From the NCBI GenBank assembly GCA_902634455.1, contig CACPKQ010000009.1, forward strand, positions 1 through 50,184: a stretch of 50,184 nucleotides of DNA, given 5' to 3'. This stretch comes from an uncultured Pelagibacteraceae bacterium (lineage in GTDB: Bacteria; Pseudomonadota; Alphaproteobacteria; Pelagibacterales; Pelagibacteraceae). The position numbers and the translations under genes were made by a program. Positions 41,735-50,184 of this stretch are shown here, piece after piece (within the stretch, counting starts at the first letter, position 1; each line of letters starts with the position of its first letter). The notes under the pieces are model-generated. The model saw nothing but the letters and a program-made list of their open reading frames with translations, was not told the origin of the DNA and searched no databases.

Positions 41735-41758
41735 CCTAGAATGAGCTAGGAATTAGCT
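41735..41758 (-). promoter_or_regulatory. Two overlapping short hairpins in the amt leader
   Basis: On the - strand AGCTA/TAGCT (41744-41758) and CCTAG/CTAGG (41735-41750) share bases and cannot form together. The second is followed by TATTTTTATC and could be a weak terminator. Stems are only five pairs, so significance is uncertain. Confidence 0.3.
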
Positions 41759-41794
41759 TAAAAAATCAACCTGAAGTAGATAAAATTTTCTAAA

Positions 41795-42205
41795 TTAAAA
41801 TTTTCTGTATGCTTTTTTTAAGTCAACCAATGGGTGATTCGGAGACATTTGAAACTTAACTAACAGTTCTCTAGCTATCATATCTCTATCTTGTTGATTG
41901 TTTGGAAGTTTAATTTTTTTTGGAATTGTTACCCAGCCATTTGCATTTCTATCAAATACTGCAGGTCTGTTTTCTTCATAACCCATATGAACGTCTTCAA
42001 GCCAGTTAAGATCATCCCAACCCATTGCTTCTATATATTTTTTTAAAAAAGGTGTGAGTCTGTTATAATCTGGTAGCAAGTTTACATCATATCTGTAACC
42101 GATGGTCTGGCCGATCATTTTTTCTCTAGCTGTTTCTTTCTTTTTTCCTAGCTGACCTTTTACTTCTTTTTTAATTTTTATTTTTTTCTTTTTCTTTTTT
42201 GCCAT
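41795..42205 (-). CDS. Hypothetical protein between mgsC and amt
   Basis: A 136-residue soluble protein. The first 28 residues are almost entirely Lys with a few Ile (MAKKKKKKIKIKKEVKG), and the rest is acidic/aromatic with RYDVNLLPDYNRLTPFLKKY, GWDDLNWLEDVHMGYEENRP and the closing HPLVDLKKAYRKF. No family is recognised. It starts eight bases after mgsC and so is part of that operon. Its place suggests an accessory role in methylated-amine or ammonium metabolism; that is positional inference. Confidence 0.7.
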   Translation of the reverse strand: MAKKKKKKIKIKKEVKGQLGKKKETAREKMIGQTIGYRYDVNLLPDYNRLTPFLKKYIEAMGWDDLNWLEDVHMGYEENRPAVFDRNANGWVTIPKKIKLPNNQQDRDMIARELLVKFQMSPNHPLVDLKKAYRKF

Positions 42206-42213
42206 TTTTATCC

Positions 42214-43590
42214 TTAAATTTTATGAAAATCGTCAACCCCTACAGTATGGTTAGTGCCCGATAATGGAACTTTTGCCAAAGCAGAAGCTTCCATAGTTAA
42301 TGCTGCCATATCTTCAGGTTCTAATGAATGAATATTTGTTTTACCACAAGCTCTAGCTAATAGTTGTGCTTCCAAAGTCATTGTGTGTAAGTAGTTATAA
42401 ACTCTTAAAGCGGCATCGTCAGGGTTTAATCTTTTTCTTAGTTTTGGATCTTGAGTTGCTACACCTACTGGACAACGACCTGTATGACAGTGGTAACAGT
42501 GACCAGCTGGAACACCCATCTCTTTTTCAAAATTAGATTCTGGAATTTCCTTATTACAGTTTAAAGCAATCATTGCACCAGTTCCAATTGCAATAGCATC
42601 AGCACCTAGAGCTATAGCTTTTGCCATATCCGCACCATCTCTAACTCCACCAGCATAAATAAGTGTAACTTTTCCAGTTTGACCAACATCATCCAAAGCT
42701 CTTCTAGCTTCTCTGATAGCAGCTATTCCTGGGATACCAGTGTTTGCAGCAGCTATATGTGGTCCAGCACCCGTCGAACCTTCCATACCATCTAAATATA
42801 TTGAGTCTGGATCGCATTTTGCAGCCATACGCACATCATCATAAACTTTAGCTGCACCAAGTTTTAATTGAATAGGAACTTTATTTTTTGTTAATTCTCT
42901 AAGCTCTTGTACTTTTAAAGCTAAATCATCTGGACCCAACCAATCAGGGTGTCTTGCTGGTGATCTTTGATCAATTCCAGCAGGCAAAGATCTCATTTCA
43001 GCAACTTGATCGGTAACTTTTTGTCCCATTAAGTGACCACCCATTCCAACTTTTTGTCCTTGTCCTATAAATACTTCTATTCCATCTGCTAGTTGAGCAT
43101 GATGAGGATTAAATCCATATCTTGACTGAATACATTGATAGTACCATTTTTCTGAATATCTTCTTTCGTCTGGTATCATTCCACCTTCACCAGAACATGT
43201 TGCGCTTCCAGCCATTGTTGCTCCTCTTGCAAGAGCTGTTTTTGCTTCATAAGAAAGAGCACCAAAACTCATACCCGTTATGTAAACCGGAATATCTAAT
43301 TCGATTGGATTTTCACATCTTGGACCTATTACAGTTTTGGTTTCACATTTTTCTCTATATCCTTCAATTACAAATCTCGTTAAAGTTCCTGGTAAAAATA
43401 CCAAATCATCAAATGTTGGAATTTTTTTCATTAATGCCATTCCACGCATTCTGTATCTACCTAATTGAGCTTTGATATGTATATCGTCAATTACTTCAGG
43501 AGTGAAAATAGAATTGTACCCAAGTAAACTTTTGTTTCTTTTTGAAAATTCACTTTTTGCATTTACATTTCCATTTTTCTTTTTAGCCAT
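42214..43590 (-). CDS. mgsC: N-methylglutamate synthase subunit C (glutamate-synthase-like FMN subunit)
   Basis: A 458-residue protein equivalent to the FMN/synthase domain of GltB. TGMSFGALSYEAKTALARGA, SGEGG, QLKLGAAKVYDDVRMA, GMEGSTGAGP, and the cysteine motif HCYHCHTGRCPVGVATQDP for the 3Fe-4S cluster are all visible. With the two upstream genes it rebuilds a GltB chain split in three, the MgsABC (GlxBCD) arrangement that converts gamma-glutamylmethylamide plus 2-oxoglutarate or glutamate to N-methylglutamate. The start overlaps the mgsB stop. Confidence 0.85.
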   Translation of the reverse strand: MAKKKNGNVNAKSEFSKRNKSLLGYNSIFTPEVIDDIHIKAQLGRYRMRGMALMKKIPTFDDLVFLPGTLTRFVIEGYREKCETKTVIGPRCENPIELDIPVYITGMSFGALSYEAKTALARGATMAGSATCSGEGGMIPDERRYSEKWYYQCIQSRYGFNPHHAQLADGIEVFIGQGQKVGMGGHLMGQKVTDQVAEMRSLPAGIDQRSPARHPDWLGPDDLALKVQELRELTKNKVPIQLKLGAAKVYDDVRMAAKCDPDSIYLDGMEGSTGAGPHIAAANTGIPGIAAIREARRALDDVGQTGKVTLIYAGGVRDGADMAKAIALGADAIAIGTGAMIALNCNKEIPESNFEKEMGVPAGHCYHCHTGRCPVGVATQDPKLRKRLNPDDAALRVYNYLHTMTLEAQLLARACGKTNIHSLEPEDMAALTMEASALAKVPLSGTNHTVGVDDFHKI

Positions 43591-44444
43591 TATATAGCTC
43601 CTTTTTTCTCAGTTGGTTCTAATGCGTCGTAATTCCAAAGTTTTTTGCCAGCTACAACTTTTGTCATTTTTGATACATCAAAATTATCACCTATCTCAGC
43701 TACTTTAAGTTTTCTGTTTAACCAATCTATATCATTTTTTGTCATAGGAGCTTCTATCGCATCACTACCAAATGAGCCAATCTTTCCTCCAACATAAATT
43801 GTTCCATCGTACATTGAGTCTCCAAGGTTAATTCCTACATCACCCAAAATAACAATTCTTCCTCTTTGCATCATAAATCCTGTAAAAGCACCGGCGTCAC
43901 CACCTACAATTATCGAACCTCCTTTTTGATCTATCCCGGTTCGTGCACCAACGCTACCTTTGCAAACTAAATCTCCACCTCTAATAGCAGCACCAAAACA
44001 AGATCCGGCATTTTTTTCAATAACTACTTTACCAGCCATCATATTTTCTGCACAAGACCAACCGACACGACCATTAACTCTTACCATTGGTCCATCTATT
44101 GATCCAACTCCAAAATAACCTAAACTTCCTTCAAAAATTAAATTAAGTTTATTTAGTATTCCAACGCCTAAGCTGTGTTTCCCTTGTGGGTTTTTAATTA
44201 CAATTGTTCCAAAACCTTCGCTCATTAATTCCTCAATTTTTTTATTAGCTTCTTTACAATCTAAATCTTTAACATCAAGCTCAGTTCTTTTGTTAAAATC
44301 AACATCATAAGTTCCCCAATAATAAAAATTTTCAGCTTCATCTGGATTAAAAAACTTTTGTTGAGTTTTACCTTTTAAAACTTCAGTGTGCATACCCATT
44401 GACTGGGCTTTTGTTTTTTTTTGATCTGTTTTTAAATTTGCCAT
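43590..44444 (-). CDS. mgsB: N-methylglutamate synthase subunit B (GXGXG domain)
   Basis: A 284-residue protein built on the right-handed beta-helix of the glutamate synthase C-terminal domain, with repeated G-x-x-G turns (GGDLVCKGSVGARTGI, GGSIIVGGDAGAFTGF, RGRIVILGDVGINLGDSM). It is structural in the MgsABC complex. It overlaps mgsA by 13 bases and mgsC by one, so the three are translated in a coupled way. Confidence 0.85.
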   Translation of the reverse strand: MANLKTDQKKTKAQSMGMHTEVLKGKTQQKFFNPDEAENFYYWGTYDVDFNKRTELDVKDLDCKEANKKIEELMSEGFGTIVIKNPQGKHSLGVGILNKLNLIFEGSLGYFGVGSIDGPMVRVNGRVGWSCAENMMAGKVVIEKNAGSCFGAAIRGGDLVCKGSVGARTGIDQKGGSIIVGGDAGAFTGFMMQRGRIVILGDVGINLGDSMYDGTIYVGGKIGSFGSDAIEAPMTKNDIDWLNRKLKVAEIGDNFDVSKMTKVVAGKKLWNYDALEPTEKKGAI

Positions 44445-45373
44445 ACTTTTACTTCACCATCAAAAGGGTCGTATGTAGTTATTTCTTGTGGAAGAATAGA
44501 TCTAATAGCTATTTCTTCAGATCCCATAGCAACCAAATCATCTGATTCATATAAAACCAGCGGTTTAGCGGCCATCGTATCTTTTGCCATTCCCAAGGAG
44601 TCTTTTGTTGCAACAAAGTAAGTGAATACTCCATCGAGACCAGTTAAAGATTCCTTCATTCCTTCTTCTAAAGTTGCGCCATTTCTCATTTTTTCAGCTA
44701 GGAAAACTGCAATTAATTCTGAATCACACTCTGACATAAAGCGCATACCTTTGTTTTCAAGAGCCCTTCTATTATTCCAGTAATTTGTTAACTGACCATT
44801 GTGAACTACAGAAACATCAGCAAATGGATAGCCCCAAAAAGGATGAGCAGACTTTATATCTACACCAGATTCTGTTGCCATCCTTGCGTGACCTATGCCG
44901 TGAGTTCCTTGAACTTTATCTAAATTATATCTTTCGCATACAGTTTTAGCGTCCCCTAGGTCTTTAATTAATTCGAGAGATTTTCCAATAGAAAGTATCT
45001 CTACCATTTCAACGCTTTCTATTTTTTTTGAAAAATCCATTAAATCTTTATCATATTTAATTTCGTATCTATAAGAGTAAGGAGTCAATTTTTCTTCTTT
45101 AACAATTGTAGCTCCTAGTTCAGAAAGGTTTTTATCGACAAGTTTTTTTCTACCGTCATAAACACTTGCGTCTTCATTAACTGATGTGCTTCCTTCACCT
45201 ACGTTTTCACCAACCTTAAATCTCATTATAAAATTTTGGCCGTCATTTTCAGCATAAAGAGCATAACCCGTTGAATCCGGGCCTCTATGCTTTAAAGCTT
45301 GAAGCATGCTTTGCAGTTCTTCACCTACATTTGAAGATTTTCCTCTATGAATAAGTCCAGCTATTCCGCACAT
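44432..45373 (-). CDS. mgsA: N-methylglutamate synthase subunit A (class II glutamine amidotransferase-like)
   Basis: A 313-residue N-terminal nucleophile amidotransferase. The chain starts MCGIAGLI, so C2 becomes the nucleophile after Met removal; LKHRGPDSTGYALY, GIGHARMATES and VVHNGQLTNYW follow. It removes the methylamide group from gamma-glutamylmethylamide in the MgsABC reaction. GlxB of the glxBCD-glnT type cluster is the same family. It lies 24 bases after glnT. Confidence 0.85.
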   Translation of the reverse strand: MCGIAGLIHRGKSSNVGEELQSMLQALKHRGPDSTGYALYAENDGQNFIMRFKVGENVGEGSTSVNEDASVYDGRKKLVDKNLSELGATIVKEEKLTPYSYRYEIKYDKDLMDFSKKIESVEMVEILSIGKSLELIKDLGDAKTVCERYNLDKVQGTHGIGHARMATESGVDIKSAHPFWGYPFADVSVVHNGQLTNYWNNRRALENKGMRFMSECDSELIAVFLAEKMRNGATLEEGMKESLTGLDGVFTYFVATKDSLGMAKDTMAAKPLVLYESDDLVAMGSEEIAIRSILPQEITTYDPFDGEVKVWQI

Positions 45374-45397
45374 ATTTTTTTCCTTATACTTAATAAA

Positions 45398-46867
45398 CTA
45401 TGGAAGACAATCTAAATAAGTATCAAGATCCCACTGAGTAGTCGCACCTAAGAATTTTTCCCACTCATCATTTTTATACCAATGGAATACTTTATACATC
45501 TCATCTGGCATTGCTGATTTAATTATTTCATCTTCAGCAAGTCTATCCAAAGCTTCTCCCAAACTTAAAGGAAGTTTTTTTACATCTTTACCTGCTTTTT
45601 TAGCCTCATACATACTTCTAGATTCAGGCTTAGATGGTTTTAGATTTTTTGAAATACCGTGGTCACAGGCTTTTAACAAAGCAGCACCCAATAGATATGG
45701 ATTGTGCATTGAGTCAACTGATCTATACTCAAACCTTCCAGGAGCTGATACTCTTAAACCACAAGTTCTGTTTTGATATCCCCAATCGGCATAAACTGGA
45801 GCCCAGAAACCTTGATCCCAAAGTCTTCTGTATGAATTAACCGTTGAAGATCCTAAAGCAGTTAAAGCAGGCAAGTGTTCCATTATTCCGGCAATGGACT
45901 GTAAACCAATTTTACCTGGTAATTGCATATCGTTAGTATCAGGCATAAAGGTATTTGTGCCTCCTTGTACATAACCAAACACTTCCTCTACTCCAGGTAA
46001 TTTTTTATGACCTAATTTGTTTGTTACGACTTTTCCACCTTTCCATAAAGACATGTTTGTATGACAACCACTTGCAGATACGCCCATAAATGGTTTTGTC
46101 ATAAAGCATGCTATTAAATTATGTTCCCTTGCTACTTGCGCGCAAATTTGTCTGTAAGTAGAAAGTCTATCAGCATTTCTTAAAACATTATCGTATGTCC
46201 AGTTTAATTCTAATTGTCCTGGAGCATCTTCATGGTCACCCTGGATCATATCTAAGCCCATGGCTGATGCGTACTCAATTACTTTCATAAACACAGGTCT
46301 CAATGATTCAAATTGATCAATGTGATAACAGTATGGTTTAGAAAAACCCGAACCAGTAGGGGTTCCGTCAGGATTTTTTGTTAACCACATCATTTCAGGT
46401 TCAGTTCCAACTCTTAATTCTAGTCCATGCTTTTTCTTAAATTCATCCATAAATATTCTTAGATTTCCTCGACAATCAGATGTTAAATGTCCTCCTGGAT
46501 TATTTCTTTCTTCTCTGTTTCTAAAACATGTAACAAAAACTCTTCCAATTCTTTTATCCCAAGGTAATTGACAGAAAGTTTCAGGATCAGGTATGCCAAC
46601 AAGTTCCATAGCTTCTGGACCATAACCGATATAATTTTTATGTCTGTCTACAAATAAGTTGGCAGTAGATCCATATACTAATTGAAAACCTTTTTCTGCA
46701 GTTCTTTCCCAATGGTCAGCAGGAATTCCTTTACCAACAACACGTCCTGTTACAGATATAAATTGGTAATAAATATATGTAATTCCTAATTCGTTAATTT
46801 TTTCTCTTACGTTTTTTACAAGTTTCGCTCTTCCTGGTTGATTAACATGTTTTTCTAGATCGGTCAT
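45398..46867 (-). CDS. glnT: Glutamine synthetase-family protein, GlnT-like
   Basis: A 489-residue glutamine synthetase homologue, longer than GmaS. GTEPEMMWL, GDHEDAPGQLELNW, ASGCHTNMSLW and NSYRRLWDQGFWAP carry the metal and glutamate sites. It may be a second gamma-glutamylmethylamide synthetase, or a true glutamine synthetase feeding the split glutamate-synthase-like subunits behind it. A GGGGG ribosome site precedes the ATG, and a terminator lies upstream, so it starts a new transcription unit. Confidence 0.75.
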   Translation of the reverse strand: MTDLEKHVNQPGRAKLVKNVREKINELGITYIYYQFISVTGRVVGKGIPADHWERTAEKGFQLVYGSTANLFVDRHKNYIGYGPEAMELVGIPDPETFCQLPWDKRIGRVFVTCFRNREERNNPGGHLTSDCRGNLRIFMDEFKKKHGLELRVGTEPEMMWLTKNPDGTPTGSGFSKPYCYHIDQFESLRPVFMKVIEYASAMGLDMIQGDHEDAPGQLELNWTYDNVLRNADRLSTYRQICAQVAREHNLIACFMTKPFMGVSASGCHTNMSLWKGGKVVTNKLGHKKLPGVEEVFGYVQGGTNTFMPDTNDMQLPGKIGLQSIAGIMEHLPALTALGSSTVNSYRRLWDQGFWAPVYADWGYQNRTCGLRVSAPGRFEYRSVDSMHNPYLLGAALLKACDHGISKNLKPSKPESRSMYEAKKAGKDVKKLPLSLGEALDRLAEDEIIKSAMPDEMYKVFHWYKNDEWEKFLGATTQWDLDTYLDCLP

Positions 46868-46904
46868 TTTCCCCCTTTGAATTTTATGATTAAAAAGGTA
46901 ACTG

Positions 46905-46932
46905 AAAAAAAATTATCTGTCTAGATAGATAA
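46905..46932 (-). terminator. Terminator after the sarcosine-oxidase-like gene
   Basis: Right behind the stop, TTATCT (46913-46918) and AGATAA (46927-46932) form a stem with a partly paired loop (TCTAGA), followed on the - strand by eight T residues at 46905-46912. It separates tdm and the oxidase from glnT-mgsABC. Confidence 0.65.
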
Positions 46933-46933
46933 A

Positions 46934-48277
46934 CTAACTCCAAGGAAAAGGGCTAGAAGAAGTAGGGTGGAGTTCGCCTTTCTCGTATCGGTTGAATCTA
47001 AATGGTTTTAACAAATCCCTTTCTTTACCTAATAATTCATCAGCAACTAGCTCGCCAACACCAATCATTTTGTAACCATGATTTGAGTCAGCAATAAAAT
47101 ATACATTTTCGCAGAATCGATCAAATATTGGAAATGAATCTGGAGTAAAACAACCCAGTCCACCAGATGGTCCTTTATGATAAACTTTTATTTTTCCTTT
47201 AAATCTTTTTTGACAATGAGCTAAAGCAGAACACCACATATGAGCAAACTCGTCTGTTGTTTGATATTCAGGTGAGTCTATTCCGTATGGATCAACTTTT
47301 ACATTTTCAGCTGGTTTATTAACTTTATAAGGAGCAGCACCTCCTTGAACACCGTTAAAGTTAAAATCAGGTTTGTAATATATGCCCCACATTTTGTCAG
47401 TTATTAATGATCCATCAACATCAGAAAATAAATGCGCGTCGCTATCAACATGTATAACTGGGGGCATTTTTCCATCATCAGTTTTTTGAAAATTTGGATC
47501 AACTCCTAAAACACCTTCGGTTAAAAACCAATATATCCACATTGGATAATTTTTGTGAGTAACACCTTTTTGATCTTTAATTGAAATTTTATTTGGTAAT
47601 TCTAATTGATCCCAAAAAGTCTTTACCCATGGACCTGCACCTATAACGACTTGCTCACATTCAATAGTTCCTTTAGAAGTTACAACACCAGTTACAGCTT
47701 TGCTATTACTACCTCTTTTAAACCCAGTAACTTCTGTGCCAGTAATAATTTTTACTCCCATTGCTTCTGCTTTGTCTGCAATACCATAAATTGCAGCAGA
47801 GTTATTTGCATAACCACCTCTTTTTTCGTGTAATACAGATGTAATCCCTTTTGCTTGCCAATCATGAAACATATTTTTCATATATTTCATTGAGTCTTCT
47901 TTTCCTTCAATAAACTCCGATTCATAACCAATTGCTTTTTGTTGTTCATAAATAGTTGTTACATCTTTTCTCATACTTTCAGGACTTATTTGCATATATC
48001 CCACTGGATGATAGCTGAATTTTTTTGGATCACTTTCCCAAATTTTTACACTATGAGCCATTAGCTCCCTCATTGCAGGTTGAAAATAATTATTTCTAAC
48101 TACCCCACAAGCAATACCACTTGCTCCAGATGCTATTCCACCTTTATCAAGAACTACAATATCGTTATTAGACCCATTTCCCTTTTTTTTAATTTTTTCT
48201 GCTAAATGCCACGCTGTGCTTAATCCATGTATTCCAGCACCTATCACTACATATTTTGCTTTTGTTGGAAATGACAT
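46934..48277 (-). CDS. Sarcosine oxidase beta/N-methylglutamate dehydrogenase-like FAD oxidoreductase
   Basis: A 447-residue DAO-family flavoprotein: dinucleotide motif VVIGAGIHGLSTAWHL (10-25), SGIACGVVRNNYF substrate-side segment, VVIGAGPWVKTFWD second motif, and GHRM-like SNHGYKMIGVGELVADELL at the C-terminus for flavin. The family demethylates N-methyl amino acids. Next to tdm it probably oxidises sarcosine, dimethylglycine or N-methylglutamate. Other subunits of a heterotetrameric enzyme are not in the window, so a single-chain form or subunits upstream are both possible. Confidence 0.8.
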   Translation of the reverse strand: MSFPTKAKYVVIGAGIHGLSTAWHLAEKIKKKGNGSNNDIVVLDKGGIASGASGIACGVVRNNYFQPAMRELMAHSVKIWESDPKKFSYHPVGYMQISPESMRKDVTTIYEQQKAIGYESEFIEGKEDSMKYMKNMFHDWQAKGITSVLHEKRGGYANNSAAIYGIADKAEAMGVKIITGTEVTGFKRGSNSKAVTGVVTSKGTIECEQVVIGAGPWVKTFWDQLELPNKISIKDQKGVTHKNYPMWIYWFLTEGVLGVDPNFQKTDDGKMPPVIHVDSDAHLFSDVDGSLITDKMWGIYYKPDFNFNGVQGGAAPYKVNKPAENVKVDPYGIDSPEYQTTDEFAHMWCSALAHCQKRFKGKIKVYHKGPSGGLGCFTPDSFPIFDRFCENVYFIADSNHGYKMIGVGELVADELLGKERDLLKPFRFNRYEKGELHPTSSSPFPWS

Positions 48278-50184
48278 TTATGATCTTACCTTTTTCTTTT
48301 CAGGGTCATAAAATGGAAAAGGAACAATTTTAGCAGGTATCCTTTTTTGATGACCGTCAATTTTTCCAACTTCAACATTTTTTCCCATTTCAGAATGCTT
48401 AACATCAATTCTACATAGAGCAATGTTTTTATTTAATTTAGGAGAGATGCAACCACTTGTCACAACCCCAATTTGAGATCTTCCAATATGCACGCAATCT
48501 CCATGATTTGCTTTTTCTTTACCAACCAATTCAAGACCTACAAGTTTTTTTTGTGGGTTTTCTTTTCTTTTTATTAGTTCTTCTTTACCAATAAAATTGT
48601 CAGTTTTTGTTTTCAATGGAACAGTAAAACCTACTCCAGCTTCAAAAGGATCAATCTGTCCATCAAATTCGTTTCCAAATAAAATTAAACCTGCCTCAAT
48701 TCTTAATAGATCTAAAGCAGCAAATCCTGCTGGTATTAGCCCTTCATTTTTTCCAGCTTCCATAACCTTATCCCAAACTTTTGGAGCATCAGATGGATGA
48801 CACCATATTTCATATCCTAATTCCCCAGTATAACCTGTTCTTGAAACCATCAAAGGTATTCCATTTAACTCTTCTAATCTACAAATAGTAAATCTAAACC
48901 ACTGTAGTTCTGATATAGAAGGTTGTGTGGGTGGTGTAAAAATTATTTTTTCTAAAATTTTTCTACTATTAGGTCCTTGCAAAGAAATATTGTTAATTTG
49001 GTCTGTCGAATTTTTTATATGAACTTTGTACTTTTTTTTCTTTGCTTGTTCTTTTAACCATTCCCCTGCATATTCATCCCCACATATCCATCTAAAACCA
49101 TGATCACTCATTTTTAATAACGTTCCATCATCAAACATTGATCCATTTTCATAACACATAGATGAATAAATTACCTGACCAACTGAAAGTTTTTTTACAT
49201 TTCTAGTTAATGTGTAGTTCATTAATTCTTCAGCATCAGGTCCTAAAATTTCAAATTTTCTTAATGCAGATAAATCAATAACAACAGCTTTTTCACGACA
49301 AGCAGTATATTCATTAATTAAACCATGTTTTGTATAATCATTAGGTAACCAAAAACCTCTTGCATCTACAAAGTTTCTTGTAAGCTTAGAGGTTTTTTCG
49401 TAGAAGCCAGTATTCCTTGTCAATTTTGGTTCTGAGTCTGTTTTCATTCTAAAAGCAAAAGATTTTGTAAATTCTTTTTTTTTATCATAAGTTCTAACAA
49501 AAATATCAGTTGGGTTCCATGAATTACAAGCATCAATATCACTAGGACAGGCTGTTGTTCCGCAGGTTAAGTCCTTAAGAGCTCTAAATATTACATAATC
49601 TCCAGGCCTAGCAAAAGATTCATCTGATAATACCGAATTTTGTCCACCTGCAGAAGTATTAAAAAAAAGATTTATAGCATGCCAACCTTTTCGTTTTTCA
49701 ACTCCAAACTTTTCCAGAGAACTATTTAAATTATCAGAGCAATTTGGATGTCCGAAATAACCAGCATCTTCATAATATTTAGATGTACAAGCTAAGTTGA
49801 ATGTATCATGTCTGCCAACAGTATCTCTTATTACTTCAACTAACGGTTCATGATCGGTATCATAAAATTTAGAAAATAATCCTGGGCCCGGAAAAGTATT
49901 TCCCATAAAAGTCCTTGTTGTTTGCCAGTCTAAACCTTTTTCAATTTTATTATCTAATTTAGCAGTATCAAATGCAACAAAATCTGAACACTGTCTTCCA
50001 GTCGGAGAAATAACTTGAATATAATCACCTTCTTTAACTTGATAAGATATTGCAGTTTTGCGATCAATATTAGTTTCATTTAAAGGATCAAACATTGGAT
50101 CTGGAATAACCGAATGTTCTTTATCATTATTAATTTTTGATCTTTTAATAAAAACAGTTAAATCAGTTGGAGGATTTTGTTCAT
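48278..50184 (-). CDS. tdm: Trimethylamine-oxide demethylase (Tdm)-like protein, 5' end cut by window
   Basis: The frame stays open past the ATG at 50095 to the window edge, reading back through VIPDPMFDPLN, so the gene is incomplete and about 634 codons are visible. The first half is DUF1989 (PTGRQCSDFVAFD, and the Cys cluster CGTTACPSDIDACNSW that binds zinc). The second half is a GcvT/THF-binding domain (GYTGELGYEIW, AALDLLRIEAGLILFGNEFD). This fusion is the Tdm architecture: TMAO to dimethylamine plus formaldehyde, with THF taking the one-carbon unit. Full-length Tdm is roughly 770-800 residues, which fits a missing N-terminus. Confidence 0.85.
   Translation of the reverse strand, partial: EQNPPTDLTVFIKRSKINNDKEHSVIPDPMFDPLNETNIDRKTAISYQVKEGDYIQVISPTGRQCSDFVAFDTAKLDNKIEKGLDWQTTRTFMGNTFPGPGLFSKFYDTDHEPLVEVIRDTVGRHDTFNLACTSKYYEDAGYFGHPNCSDNLNSSLEKFGVEKRKGWHAINLFFNTSAGGQNSVLSDESFARPGDYVIFRALKDLTCGTTACPSDIDACNSWNPTDIFVRTYDKKKEFTKSFAFRMKTDSEPKLTRNTGFYEKTSKLTRNFVDARGFWLPNDYTKHGLINEYTACREKAVVIDLSALRKFEILGPDAEELMNYTLTRNVKKLSVGQVIYSSMCYENGSMFDDGTLLKMSDHGFRWICGDEYAGEWLKEQAKKKKYKVHIKNSTDQINNISLQGPNSRKILEKIIFTPPTQPSISELQWFRFTICRLEELNGIPLMVSRTGYTGELGYEIWCHPSDAPKVWDKVMEAGKNEGLIPAGFAALDLLRIEAGLILFGNEFDGQIDPFEAGVGFTVPLKTKTDNFIGKEELIKRKENPQKKLVGLELVGKEKANHGDCVHIGRSQIGVVTSGCISPKLNKNIALCRIDVKHSEMGKNVEVGKIDGHQKRIPAKIVPFPFYDPEKKKVRS

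Noticed and set aside
42214-45373. Housekeeping glutamate synthase
   Set aside because: The GltB domains are split into three genes in the MgsA-B-C order next to gmaS, which is the N-methylglutamate synthase arrangement.
1-50184. tRNA, rRNA, CRISPR, insertion sequence or prophage
   Set aside because: No gap is large enough for most of these, no repeated spacer pattern or transposase motif is seen, and no cloverleaf was recognised in the gaps.

Overview
The window looks like a chromosomal segment of a streamlined marine alphaproteobacterium of the SAR11 clade (Candidatus Pelagibacter-like). The evidence is the very AT-rich sequence, intergenic gaps that are mostly tens of bases, stop/start overlaps between genes, and a gene set rich in osmolyte and methylated-amine metabolism. 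I see no mobile element, phage, CRISPR array, rRNA or tRNA. The assignment rests on recognised protein families and style, not on a database search.

Layout. 1-590: C-terminal end of an outer-membrane protein, closed by a terminator. 642-2573 (-): EamA exporter and a 2-oxoglutarate (2OG) oxygenase. 2621-4654 (+): agmatinase-family ureohydrolase, a DUF4396 membrane protein and a GNAT-like protein. 4651-8669 (-): bioY, hotdog thioesterase, TauD-type oxygenase, PhnZ/TmpB-type HD oxygenase and GMC dehydrogenase. 8709-10723 (+): beta-keto acid cleavage enzyme and thiolase. 10746-14681 (-): ProX-ProW-ProV betaine importer and a short-chain dehydrogenase. 14859-15989 (+): gamma-butyrobetaine hydroxylase-like enzyme. 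15991-19038 (-): glycerophosphodiesterase, aldehyde dehydrogenase and 3-hydroxyisobutyrate dehydrogenase-like enzyme. 19097-30333 (+): EutA-like and DoeA-like genes, a PotADBC-type importer, a FadN-like fusion, an agmatinase-family enzyme and a second aldehyde dehydrogenase. 30330-31523 (-): ArgE-like deacetylase. 31551-37999 (+): csaA, lysE, acnA, a TPR membrane protein, bamB, a cupin and yjbQ. 38006-50184 (-): one-carbon/methylamine block comprising tdm (cut by the window end), a sarcosine-oxidase-like gene, glnT, mgsA, mgsB, mgsC, a hypothetical, amt, two small membrane proteins, gmaS and a hypothetical.

How the genes work together. Between 4.6 and 19 kb most enzymes can be placed on routes that converge on glycine betaine. 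The routes are gamma-butyrobetaine to carnitine to dehydrocarnitine to betainyl-CoA, choline to betaine, and possibly trimethylammonioethylphosphonate to betaine plus phosphate. A betaine importer sits in the middle. The 38-50 kb block handles the other end of methylated-amine metabolism: TMAO demethylation by Tdm, monomethylamine capture by GmaS, N-methylglutamate synthase and ammonium transport. The 19-30 kb operon looks like an uptake and degradation unit for an ectoine- or guanidine/polyamine-type nitrogenous solute.

The main candidates for something new are five. They are the TauD/HD-oxygenase pair inside a carnitine/betaine island, a butyrobetaine-hydroxylase homologue with a degenerate zinc site and altered aromatic cage, and a short-chain dehydrogenase that could fill the missing carnitine dehydrogenase step. 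The other two are a shared GTTTAAAC palindrome in the leaders of three nutrient-uptake genes, and palindromic two-way -10 elements in very short divergent spacers.
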